21,036 nt of DNA from positions 1 to 21,036 of the IMG/VR virus record IMGVR_UViG_3300036945_000842; one strand, written 5' to 3'. The DNA is from a virus. Below the pieces are notes generated by a model. It was given only the letters and a program-made list of their open reading frames with translations, was not told where the DNA came from and searched no databases. Each line of letters starts with the position of its first letter. Within the stretch, counting starts at the first letter, position 1. Both the position numbers and the translations under genes were made by a program. Positions 6,498 to 12,198 of this stretch are shown piece after piece.

Positions 6498-8657
6498 ATG
6501 GACTACGACCGCGTTCCACAAGAGCTAAAAGACCTAAAGCGATGGATGCTCTGGAACTACAACGCCAAGGGCACGAAGATTCCGATTAGGCTCGGCGGTG
6601 ATGCTGGAAGCTCAACTGACCCGTCTGCGTGGTGTGCTTTCGATATCGCTGTCGATTCTTCGATCTATTATCAGGGCATTGCCACCGTAATCGCAGAACC
6701 ATACACGGGCATCGACCTTGACAACTGCCTGACGGAATATGGCGATTTCCGCGACTGGGCCTTACCAATCATCGCAAGACTTGACGGCGTTGCTTACGCG
6801 GAAATTTCGCCAAGCAAAACAGGCGTCAAGTTTATTACGAAGGCCCGCAAGCCTGACGGGTTCCGCTGTCTTCACAAGATCAATCCCGGCAAGGCCTACA
6901 AGCAGCAGATTGAATGCTACGACCACGATCGATTCTGGACGATCACGGGCGACGTTTACAACGGCAATGATGAGATCGGTGATGGTCAATCCGTAATCGA
7001 CTGGCTTTGCAAAACCTATCTGAGCGGAGAGCAGGAAAAGAAAGGCACCGTCAAACATGAGCCAGCGCCGCCAAGAGTCGAGGCCACAAGCCTTCTTCAG
7101 CGGGCGTCAGCCTATGCGGACAACGTGCCAGGAGAAGCGAAAGGAAATCTTCGTAATGCTGCATTCTCCCTTTCCGGTCATCTGCATTCGCTGAAAGATG
7201 AGTTTCACAATCGCCTGACGGACGCGGAAGTGTTCGACATCCTTTGTGACTGGAACCGAAAAAACAACCCACCGCTGCGTGCTGACGAATTGAAAGAGGC
7301 GTCCGTTAATGGCCGAAAAAACGGGACGCCACGCGAAGATAAATTGTCGTCATTTTTGGTGCAAAGCCATCATTCCCCGGTCTGCCTTGATTTAATCCTA
7401 AACACAAGGGAGGCGACGAAGATTGGCGACGAGCCTTTCCCAATCGACTGCCAGTCACTGCCGGGATTCCTCGGCGAGTTGATCAGGCATAACCTTGCGA
7501 CGGCACACTATCCGCTTCCAGAGGTTGCAATGGGTGCGGCGTTGTCGCTGCTATCGACGCTGACCGGCGGCAAGGTGTCAGACCGCGGCGCGAGAACAAA
7601 CCTCATGATAATTTCCTTGGCCCTTTCCGGAGCTGGCAAGGATCATGGCCGAAAGCTCAATCGCAAGATCCTGAGACTATGTGGCGGTGATCGGATGATT
7701 GGCCCCGAACGAATCGGAAGTCATGCTGGGATTTTGTCGGCGTTGTCGGAACAGTGGAACATCCTTTTCCAAGTCGATGAGATTCATCACTTGGCAATGG
7801 CCATGCAAGACCGATCGAGCCCGCATTTGGTTCAGATCGCAAGCGTGTTGATGCAGGTGTTTTCGTCGGCTGATGACATCTGGACAGGGGACGCTTACGG
7901 CGACAGGGCGAAAGTCAAGACTCTGCACTTCCCCCATTTGGTTTTGCACGGGACTGCAGTTCCAAAAGACTTTTGGGAGGCGATGACAGAAAAGAATCTG
8001 TCTGGTGGGCTGATTGGCAGATGCCTGATTTTTGAGTCCTCGAAGTACGTCGATTATCAAGACCCTTCCACAGATCCGATTCCGCAGAGTGTGATTGATC
8101 AGGCTGCGTGGTGGATGCAACTGAGAACGTCGACCGGAAACTTAGCCGATCAATCAGATGGGTCCACGCCAATCCTGATTCAGCGAGACGAAGCGGCACA
8201 CAAAAGACTTCATGAGCACGCAGTCAAGATTTCCAAGCGGAGAATGACAGAGGAGCCGATCACTGCGGCCATCTGGTCGAGAGCGGCTGAAAAGACAGTA
8301 AAGCTCGCAATGCTATTTGCCTGCTCTCGTGCTTCTGGTCAGTACGTGCCGACGATCCAGTTGGAAGACGCTGAACTGGCAATCCGACTCAATAACTGGA
8401 TCACTCGCAAAATTCTCCAGCAGGCCGATAGGCACGTGTCAGGAAGTCAGTTCGGACAAATGGTCAATGAGATGCGGTCTATGCTCAGATCTCGTCCTGG
8501 GGAATGGGGGATGAATGAAATAACTCGGCGAACGCAAAAATTGAAACCAAGGGACAGGGCCGACATCTTGGCAACTTTGATTCAGTCTGGTTGCGTTCAG
8601 CAAGGGGAGAGGGAGACTGGGGGAAGGATGGCAGTTACATTCTCTGCCATCGAGTGA
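6498..8657 (+). CDS. PrimPol-type primase fused to a DUF3987-like helicase/ATPase
   Basis: This 719-residue two-domain replication protein has an N-terminal third resembling archaeo-eukaryotic primase/PrimPol proteins of phages. It has a VPQELKDLKRWMLWN lead-in, the metal-binding motif GIDLDN (Asp73, Asp75), a 'EISPSKTGVKF' motif (102-112) and 'IECYDHDRFWTITG' (138-151). The usual nucleotide-binding His of the second motif (S-x-G-x-H) is replaced here by Lys111. A linker with a PriCT-like 'VFDILCDWNRKNNPPLR' segment leads into a DUF3987-type P-loop domain, with Walker A LSGAGKD (Gly378 region) and Walker B FQVDEIHHL (about 422-430). It is the last gene of the operon, followed by a strong terminator and the candidate origin. 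It presumably primes and unwinds phage DNA. Confidence 0.85.
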   Translation: MDYDRVPQELKDLKRWMLWNYNAKGTKIPIRLGGDAGSSTDPSAWCAFDIAVDSSIYYQGIATVIAEPYTGIDLDNCLTEYGDFRDWALPIIARLDGVAYAEISPSKTGVKFITKARKPDGFRCLHKINPGKAYKQQIECYDHDRFWTITGDVYNGNDEIGDGQSVIDWLCKTYLSGEQEKKGTVKHEPAPPRVEATSLLQRASAYADNVPGEAKGNLRNAAFSLSGHLHSLKDEFHNRLTDAEVFDILCDWNRKNNPPLRADELKEASVNGRKNGTPREDKLSSFLVQSHHSPVCLDLILNTREATKIGDEPFPIDCQSLPGFLGELIRHNLATAHYPLPEVAMGAALSLLSTLTGGKVSDRGARTNLMIISLALSGAGKDHGRKLNRKILRLCGGDRMIGPERIGSHAGILSALSEQWNILFQVDEIHHLAMAMQDRSSPHLVQIASVLMQVFSSADDIWTGDAYGDRAKVKTLHFPHLVLHGTAVPKDFWEAMTEKNLSGGLIGRCLIFESSKYVDYQDPSTDPIPQSVIDQAAWWMQLRTSTGNLADQSDGSTPILIQRDEAAHKRLHEHAVKISKRRMTEEPITAAIWSRAAEKTVKLAMLFACSRASGQYVPTIQLEDAELAIRLNNWITRKILQQADRHVSGSQFGQMVNEMRSMLRSRPGEWGMNEITRRTQKLKPRDRADILATLIQSGCVQQGERETGGRMAVTFSAIE

Positions 8658-8676
8658 AACTAGATAGGTGTACAGA

Positions 8677-8709
8677 AAGCCGTTTCGGGTGTCCGAAACG
8701 GCTTTTTTT
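8677..8709 (+). terminator. Strong intrinsic terminator ending the replication operon
   Basis: AAGCCGTTTCGG at 8677-8688 pairs over its full 12 bases with CCGAAACGGCTT at 8693-8704. The loop is GTGT, and a run of T residues (8703-8709) follows. It lies 19 bp after the stop of the primase-helicase gene and separates the operon from the candidate origin. Confidence 0.93.
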
Positions 8710-8723
8710 GTTCCTGTAGGATC

Positions 8724-8990
8724 TTGACGGAAGTTTTCGAAAAATGACCCTTCCGTCACGACCTTACCCCCTTCCGTCAAGGGTCGATTTGACGCTGGTC
8801 ATAGCAAATGTTCACTACGAAAATCCTTATAATAATAAGGGAAAATTTTTTTTAGCGCTTATAAAGACACTCTTTTACCCCCTTCCGTCATGACTTTTAG
8901 GGGGGTCTACCCTGTTGAGTTTTAAGAGATCGAAAACACCAATGTTTTTAATCTATCCTCTATCATGGTCCCCCTTTTGACAGAAGGGGG
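8724..8990. other. Candidate phage replication origin: CTTCCGTCA iterons around an AT-rich block
   Basis: The 9-mer CTTCCGTCA occurs at 8750-8758, 8771-8779 and 8882-8890, its reverse complement at 8725-8733, and a one-mismatch inverted copy (TTGACAGAAG) at 8977-8986. Two of these are extended to an identical 16-mer, TTACCCCCTTCCGTCA, at 8764-8779 and 8875-8890. The two flank an AT-rich block (8821-8868) containing the inverted repeat CCTTAT...ATAAGG and a run of eight T. The last copy lies in the loop of a CCCCCTT/AAGGGGG hairpin (8970-8976 with 8984-8990). Iterons, an AT-rich unwinding block and a position right behind the primase-helicase gene are what a phage origin looks like. No experimental or homology evidence is available here, and an operator cluster is the alternative. 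Confidence 0.5.
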
Positions 8991-9022
8991 GTCGGCGGCA
9001 AGTGTACAAGCCGGAAATCTAA

Positions 9023-9051
9023 TTGACTCCCGCTAATACTTGTATTACAGT
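9023..9051 (+). promoter_or_regulatory. Possible promoter for the ribbon-helix-helix gene
   Basis: TTGACT (9023-9028) and TACAGT (9046-9051) are separated by 17 bases. The -10 match is only moderate. If used, transcription would start at or next to the ATG at 9058, giving a leaderless message. This would fit the absence of any ribosome binding site before that gene. This promoter could drive the whole small-gene array, since an intrinsic terminator lies upstream. Confidence 0.35.
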
Positions 9052-9057
9052 TAGTCG

Positions 9058-9231
9058 ATGAAAAAACGAGCACACAAAGGGCAGCCGAAGAAGGCACCAA
9101 AGATGAAGCGGATCATCCGGGCCATCAGCCTGACACCAGCACAAGACAGGCGGCTGGACGAGATCATGAAGGCGACCGGGCTCGATCGATCGAAGGCGGT
9201 TCAGTGGCTGATTGAGAACTGGCAGGGGTAG
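9058..9231 (+). CDS. Small ribbon-helix-helix DNA-binding protein
   Basis: This 57-residue protein has a highly basic N-terminal arm (MKKRAHKGQPKKAPKMKR), a beta strand (IIRAISLT), helix A (PAQDRRLDEIMKATG) and helix B (DRSKAVQWLIENW). This is the CopG/Arc ribbon-helix-helix layout, in which the strand dimerises and enters the major groove. It is too short for routine ORF calling but is well supported by this pattern. It lies directly after the iteron region and is the first gene of the small-gene array, so autoregulation or binding to the nearby repeats is plausible. There is no Shine-Dalgarno sequence before the ATG. It could be an antitoxin-like repressor, but no toxin partner is next to it. 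Confidence 0.75.
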   Translation: MKKRAHKGQPKKAPKMKRIIRAISLTPAQDRRLDEIMKATGLDRSKAVQWLIENWQG

Positions 9232-9272
9232 AGGAATTCCGTTCCGCTGCTTTCAAAAACATTGGAGTTTGT
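9232..9272 (+). promoter_or_regulatory. Leader element A (start-associated repeat)
   Basis: It follows directly on the TAG of the ribbon-helix-helix gene. It contains GAGGAATTCCG, then TTCCGCTGCTT, then CAAAAACATTGGAGTTT with the Shine-Dalgarno GGAG, and ends at the ATG of the next gene. It shares the second half of the inverted repeat and the ACATTGG-GATTT block with the other copies. Confidence 0.75.
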
Positions 9273-9434
9273 ATGTTTTGCGACATTGTGGTTTCACTCC
9301 TGAATCTCATGGCCATCGGGGTGTTGTCGGTGTGTGCGTTTCTGGAAAAGGAACGCGGTGACCAATACCGGCAGAAGTATCTAGACGCGATGAACAGGCT
9401 GATGGAGCTGGAATGTCAGCGAGAGCATGAGTAA
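9273..9434 (+). CDS. Small single-pass membrane protein
   Basis: This 53-residue protein is below the usual ORF cut-off. Residues about 4-23 form one hydrophobic segment (DIVVSLLNLMAIGVLSVCAF), followed by a charged, helical tail (EKERGDQYRQKYLDAMNRLM) that would lie in the cytoplasm or form a short coiled coil. The ATG has a GGAG five bases upstream, supplied by leader element A. No family is recognised. It is followed directly by leader element B. Its position and size fit the small accessory genes of this array. Confidence 0.65.
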   Translation: MFCDIVVSLLNLMAIGVLSVCAFLEKERGDQYRQKYLDAMNRLMELECQREHE

Positions 9435-9495
9435 CAGGTAGCGGATCGTGGTTCCTCTGCTTCCCGGATTTGATGAAAACAAAGGAGATTTCAAA
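9435..9495 (+). promoter_or_regulatory. Leader element B
   Basis: It begins after the TAA at 9432-9434. Block 1 is AGCGGATCGTGG followed by TTCCTCTGCTT; block 2 is GATGAAAACAAAGGAG followed by ATTTCAAA and the ATG. This is close to the consensus of the set. Because the element is conserved, the in-frame GTG at 9448, which lies inside it, is not the start of the next gene. Confidence 0.8.
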
Positions 9496-9795
9496 ATGCG
9501 TGTGATTGGATTTGCGACAGTTGTTGCGGTGACTATCGTTTACAGCCAGATCCTGAATGGGTTTGCGTTCTCTGTACTTTGGGGCTGGTTCGTTGTCCCG
9601 ACATTCGACTGCGTTGCGTTGACTGTTCCAGCCGCGATAGGCATCGCAATGACGTTCAGTTACCTCGCTCATGGCATCAAGGCCGACGACGGAAAGAAGC
9701 CTTTTAGCGAAAAGCTGATTGAGGCATTTATCACAGGGACGCTGAGGCCGGCATTCGCTCTGCTGGTTGGATTCGTGGTCAAGTCTTTCATGTGA
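9496..9795 (+). CDS. Multi-pass membrane protein, unknown
   Basis: This 99-residue protein starts at ATG 9496, with GGAG eight bases upstream in leader B. Hydrophobic segments cover about residues 3-17 (VIGFATVVAVTIVYS), 22-36, 38-57 (around VALTVPAAIGIAMTFSYLA) and 83-98, so three or four membrane passes are expected. The loop between the third and last (GIKADDGKKPFSEK) is charged. No family is recognised; holin-like accessory or superinfection-exclusion roles are possible but unsupported. Its 3' end from 9752 onwards is part of a 123-bp sequence repeated exactly at 12469-12591. Its stop overlaps a GTG start in ATGTGA. Confidence 0.7.
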   Translation: MRVIGFATVVAVTIVYSQILNGFAFSVLWGWFVVPTFDCVALTVPAAIGIAMTFSYLAHGIKADDGKKPFSEKLIEAFITGTLRPAFALLVGFVVKSFM

Positions 9796-9874
9796 AACCA
9801 GCAGTGAAGCGAGCCACAGTAAAGATTGAAGAGGCGGCAATTGCGGCAATCGCGATTTTGAAACAGGCAATCAA
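9752..9874. repeat. 123-bp exact direct repeat, copy 1
   Basis: This segment is identical to 12469-12591. Copy 1 contains the last 13 codons of the membrane-protein gene and nearly all of a small GTG-started ORF. The match ends exactly where each copy meets a leader element, although copy 2 has one more A (AAATAG versus AATAG). Confidence 0.95.
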
Positions 9875-9917
9875 TAGAGGTATTCCGTTCCGCTGCTTGT
9901 TGGCGGTTTGCGGGTGA
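9792..9917 (+). CDS. Small helical peptide gene, 3' end read through (copy 1)
   Basis: A GTG at 9792 overlaps the stop of the membrane-protein gene (ATGTGA). The first 27 residues (beginning VKPAVKRATVKIEEAAIAAI) are identical to a 28-residue ORF at 12509-12595. That copy ends in Lys and TAG, whereas here one A is missing and the frame runs on through leader C to 9917, giving 41 residues. The peptide is an amphipathic helix, basic at the start and Ala/Ile-rich after. It has no ribosome binding site of its own, so it would rely on coupling. A functional role is uncertain; conservation of the duplicate in frame is the main reason to list it. Confidence 0.4.
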   Translation: MKPAVKRATVKIEEAAIAAIAILKQAINRGIPFRCLLAVCG

Positions 9918-9979
9918 ATTGAAGAAAACATCAGGGAAACGCCGCTTTTGGTGATTCCACTGCTACTTTGGGGTGAAGC
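9875..9979 (+). promoter_or_regulatory. Leader element C, followed by a second partial copy
   Basis: AGAGGTATTCCG and TTCCGCTGCTT (the same as in element A) are followed by a longer spacer and GAATTGAAGAAAACATCAGGG, as in elements F and H, but no start codon follows where one is expected. A second short half-copy, GGTGATTCCACTGCTACTTTGG, leads instead to GGGGTGAAGC and the ATG at 9980. A tiny gene may have been lost between the two. Confidence 0.6.
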
Positions 9980-10294
9980 ATGTCATTTCTTTGCGTGTCG
10001 GACAGGGTCAGGGTGAAGTTTGGCGCAGATCGTGGCCACTACGGCACTGTGAAAAGCGTCAATGGTGACACTGGCGACTATTTTGGCGTGAAGCTGGACT
10101 GCCATCACGCAGAGATTGGCTACTCAGGATATGAGTTGGAGTTCATTGATCGCGGAAAGCGGCCTTTATGGACTTTTGATGCTCAGTCGATGGTGTTTGT
10201 CCTGAGTGTGGGGGCGAACTCGCCGCGCGGTGCATCAACCATGACGCGGAGACAGGCAGGCCCATTGCCAGTGGAATCGAACTGGATTGCATGA
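9980..10294 (+). CDS. KOW-like small protein, C-terminal part uncertain
   Basis: The open frame gives 104 residues. The first 55 or so (from VSDRVRVKFGADRGHYGTVK to YELEFID) read as a small beta barrel of KOW type: basic strand, 'G-x-x-G-x-V' turn, and 'Y-x-V-x-L-D' strand. The rest is unlikely to be real, because from 10180 another frame encodes a convincing zinc-ribbon protein. Either this gene once ended near 10150-10180, or it was fused to the zinc-ribbon segment and a single base has been lost. A GGGGTGAAG lies just before the ATG. KOW domains bind RNA or ribosomal proteins, but the match here is by pattern only. Confidence 0.5.
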   Translation: MSFLCVSDRVRVKFGADRGHYGTVKSVNGDTGDYFGVKLDCHHAEIGYSGYELEFIDRGKRPLWTFDAQSMVFVLSVGANSPRGASTMTRRQAGPLPVESNWIA

Positions 10295-10392
10295 ATGACC
10301 TGCGTGATGGCAAGCCTGCTCACAAGTGGCATCAGAGCACGTGGCAGCCGATCAGAGATAAGATTGCGGAATGGTCGAGAGCGTCAAAGTAG
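10168..10392 (+). pseudogene. Zinc-ribbon protein gene without an intact start (broken or recoded)
   Basis: The frame 10180-10392 encodes 70 residues that look fully protein-like. They include a CPECGG motif at the start, a second Cys in AARC, then CINHDAETGRPIASGIELDC and a helical end (WQPIRDKIAEWSRASK). No ATG, GTG or TTG opens this frame. The in-frame ATG at 10168 is cut off by TGA at 10177. An ATG at 10190 is one base out of frame, and one additional T in the TTT that follows would give MVFCPECGG, a natural start. It therefore looks like a gene damaged by a point change or by one lost base, or less likely expressed by frameshifting. Leader D follows its stop, as for the neighbouring intact genes. 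Confidence 0.55.
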
Positions 10393-10441
10393 TAGAGGTT
10401 CGTGGTTCATCTGCTTCTGAAAACATTGGGGATTTCAACAA
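10393..10441 (+). promoter_or_regulatory. Leader element D
   Basis: TAGAGG-TTCGTGG is followed by TTCATCTGCTT, then TGAAAACATTGGGG, ATTTCAACAA and the ATG. Block 2 is the best single example of the shared start-proximal motif. The element begins directly behind the TAG of the zinc-ribbon frame, which supports that frame as a genuine former gene. Confidence 0.8.
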
Positions 10442-11155
10442 ATGCAGGTATCTCGACGAACAGTGTTGAAAGGCATCGCGGCGGCAATCATGGCCCCGAC
10501 GATCCAACTGCGGGCATCAGTCCCAGACGAGCGGCTGATGCTGGCGTTCTGCGATCCTGATTGCAGCCGATGGGCGATTGATGCTCCATTCGGCTGGGGA
10601 TCGCTGACTTATGCGACGGACACGCGGGCAATGATCCGGGCGGAAATCGCAAACCGGCAGGAGGTCGGAGAGCGGAAGTTGCCGCCGAAGATTGATCAGA
10701 TTTGGGAGAGTTGGTTTCGTCCTGCACAGCAGTGGAGACAGCTGACTCCGGACGACATTCAGCCGACGATTGCCGATGGGATTGGCATGTGTTTTGAATG
10801 CGGTGACAGGCGAGTGTCGTACGGAGATGAGTATCCCGATTTAAATGAATGGGGCTATTTTACTGATGAGCGTTGCGGCCGTCTCGGGTACGACATCGAC
10901 GACAACACGATTCGTGATGAGTCTTGCCCGACGTGCAAAGGGCTCGCTTATGGGCACAAGAATATCACTGTGATTTGTGGCCAAGAGCATCAGTCGCACA
11001 ATTTAAAGCGTATCCTCGCACTGCCAAACGCGATGGTTTGCCCCAGTGAACTGCACATGGACAAGCACGCTCCAGGGCTGTTGTTCAGGGCTGACGGGTT
11101 TGAGGGCATCGCATTGGGGTTGGCCCCGAAGGATGAGCATGGTTCGCGGTGGTAA
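10442..11155 (+). CDS. Tat-signal-like protein with several Cys pairs, unknown function
   Basis: This 237-residue protein starts at ATG 10442, with TTGGGG in leader D upstream. Residues 3-10 are VSRRTVLKG, a canonical twin-arginine motif, followed by a hydrophobic stretch (IAAAIMAPTIQL) and a possible cleavage region around residues 24-28. The mature part has a FCDPDC pair, a 'SLTYATDTRAMIRAEI' segment, and Cys pairs MCFECGD and CPTCKG that look zinc-binding. Phage proteins rarely carry Tat signals. Folded export with a bound metal would be a reason for one, but the motif could also be a coincidence in a basic N-terminus. Family not recognised. Confidence 0.65.
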   Translation: MQVSRRTVLKGIAAAIMAPTIQLRASVPDERLMLAFCDPDCSRWAIDAPFGWGSLTYATDTRAMIRAEIANRQEVGERKLPPKIDQIWESWFRPAQQWRQLTPDDIQPTIADGIGMCFECGDRRVSYGDEYPDLNEWGYFTDERCGRLGYDIDDNTIRDESCPTCKGLAYGHKNITVICGQEHQSHNLKRILALPNAMVCPSELHMDKHAPGLLFRADGFEGIALGLAPKDEHGSRW

Positions 11156-11214
11156 CAAGCAGCGGTCTCGTGGTCCTCTCCCCCCTTGGAACGAAGAAAA
11201 CATTGGATATTTCA
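11156..11214 (+). promoter_or_regulatory. Leader element E
   Basis: After the TAA come AGCAGCGGTCTCGTGG and TCCTCTCCCCCCTTGG, then GAAGAAAACATTGGATATT and TTCA before the ATG at 11215. The conserved element covers the in-frame ATG at 11149 and the region after it, so the gene start is placed at 11215. Confidence 0.75.
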
Positions 11215-11529
11215 ATGACGGACGTTTGTGAAACATGCTCTGGAACTGGTGGCCATGGCGACCCATACACAGACCACTGGCACTGGTGCAAAGATTGCGA
11301 CGCGCATCAGAAGTATCTAGACCGAAGCTCCAGAGTCGCGATTCCGCCACATTTGGTTCCTGATCTGGAAAAGATCGGAAAGCTCGCAACGCGGCTGCAA
11401 AAGGCGGAAAGCCTGCTGAAACGTGCATACGACGGAATGGCAAAAGCGCACTGGCAGGAAGGCGAGTCGGAAGCGGAAGTCTGCGATGCAATCAGGTTCT
11501 ATCGTGATAATTATGGTGCGTGGAAGTAG
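11215..11529 (+). CDS. Small zinc-knuckle protein, unknown
   Basis: This 104-residue protein has its start fixed by leader E. The N-terminus has CETCSGTGGHGD and then CKDC, spaced like half of a DnaJ-type zinc finger (CxxCxGxG). The remaining two thirds are helical and charged (LEKIGKLATRLQKAESLLKR, then a second helix) and end in 'YRDNYGAWK'. It is probably a soluble DNA-, RNA- or protein-binding accessory factor. No family is recognised. It is followed two codons later by leader F. Cys-pair small proteins of this sort recur in this array (11902, 12237), which suggests a shared design rather than shared descent. Confidence 0.65.
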   Translation: MTDVCETCSGTGGHGDPYTDHWHWCKDCDAHQKYLDRSSRVAIPPHLVPDLEKIGKLATRLQKAESLLKRAYDGMAKAHWQEGESEAEVCDAIRFYRDNYGAWK

Positions 11530-11585
11530 GCGCGGACGTGGTGTCCTCTGCTTGTGGGAATTGAAGAAAACAAAGGGAAAGACAA
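11530..11585 (+). promoter_or_regulatory. Leader element F
   Basis: GGCGCGGACGTGG, TGTCCTCTGCTTGTGGG, then AATTGAAGAAAACAAAGGG, AAAGACAA and the ATG. The 50 bases 11534-11583 are identical to 12600-12649 in leader H. Confidence 0.85.
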
Positions 11586-11909
11586 ATGCACGTCATTGAA
11601 GCCACGACGATCATGAAAAACGAACCGCCAGTCGGGCGCAGTGATGTGTCTGAGTGCCTTCCTGGCTGGATCAACACAATGTGCAACGCTTACGAGCGGG
11701 GCGAAGGCTACACGCTCAGCCACTCAGCTGTGAGTGCGTTGGCCCACACGTTGATCTGTGCCAGAGTGCGAGCGGAACGGCTTGTTAGTGAACGTGATGA
11801 GGCGATTGAGTTGCTTCGTCGATACCGTGAGGAAGTGCCGATTGGGCACCAACCGCACATGATTTGCCACCTCGTTGACGCTGTGGTTTGGAGGACAAAT
11901 CATGTGTGA
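11586..11909 (+). CDS. Small helical protein, unknown
   Basis: This 107-residue protein starts at ATG 11586 behind leader F (AAAGGG about eight bases upstream). It begins with a short variable segment, then 'LPGWINTMCNAYERGEGY', 'LSHSAVSALAHTLICARV' and a long charged helix with coiled-coil character (AERLVSERDEAIELLRRYRE). There is no signal peptide, membrane segment or metal motif. The end overlaps the next gene by 8 bp, so the two are probably co-translated; this is one of the few junctions in the array without a leader element. Family not recognised. Confidence 0.65.
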   Translation: MHVIEATTIMKNEPPVGRSDVSECLPGWINTMCNAYERGEGYTLSHSAVSALAHTLICARVRAERLVSERDEAIELLRRYREEVPIGHQPHMICHLVDAVVWRTNHV

Positions 11910-12147
11910 TGTATGCGGATGTGATGGCGACCAGACTCCGTGTGACTCATGCAGTATGATTGAGTCAATGCGGGAAAAAAGACGGCTGCAGCTGGTAGCT
12001 CCGAAAATGCTGGAAGCGTTGCAGGCTGCATTGACGTGGATACAGCGAGACGAGTCGACGCACGGAAGGACGTTTCACGCGGGAAGAATCGTCAGAGATG
12101 CAATTCAACTGGCGACCGGAAAACGACCTGAGTCGGAATTTGAATGA
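11902..12147 (+). CDS. Small Cys-rich protein, unknown
   Basis: This 81-residue protein starts at ATG 11902, chosen because a GGAGG ribosome binding site lies just upstream within the preceding gene (TTTGGAGGACAAATC). The upstream in-frame start at 11875 lacks one. The N-terminal motif CDVCGCDGDQTPCDSC has four paired Cys and one extra, as expected for a zinc knuckle. A charged helix and a C-terminal helix pair (APKMLEALQAALTWI, then VRDAIQLATGK) follow, a pattern I associate with many small phage proteins of unknown function. Leader G begins directly after the TGA. Confidence 0.65.
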   Translation: MCDVCGCDGDQTPCDSCSMIESMREKRRLQLVAPKMLEALQAALTWIQRDESTHGRTFHAGRIVRDAIQLATGKRPESEFE

Positions 12148-12198
12148 AGGCGCGGACGACGCTTCCTCTACCCTTGGAAACATTGGAGATTGTGAGTT
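12148..12198 (+). promoter_or_regulatory. Leader element G
   Basis: AGGCGCGGACGACGC and TTCCTCTACCCTTGG are followed by AAACATTGGAGATT. The element shares GCGGACGACGCTTCCTCTAC with element I. It is followed by GTG at 12192 (too close to GGAG) and ATG at 12199 (ten bases away), and neither continues cleanly into the Lar-like frame. Confidence 0.75.

Noticed and set aside
9058-9434. Toxin-antitoxin pair formed by the ribbon-helix-helix gene and the next gene
   Set aside because: The next gene encodes a single-pass membrane peptide without known toxin features and is separated by a leader element instead of being overlapped.
9448-9495. Upstream start for the membrane protein (GTG 9448)
   Set aside because: It lies inside a conserved leader element, and the ATG at 9496 has a correctly spaced GGAG.
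10177-10179. UGA read as selenocysteine or tryptophan in the zinc-ribbon frame
   Set aside because: No SECIS-type hairpin is evident directly after it, and many other genes use TGA as a stop. A mutation or lost base is simpler.
10442-11155. Sliding-clamp-like fold suggested by the 'YATDTRAMIRAEI' segment
   Set aside because: The resemblance to clamp ATDG motifs is a few residues only, and the protein has Cys pairs and a Tat signal that clamps lack.
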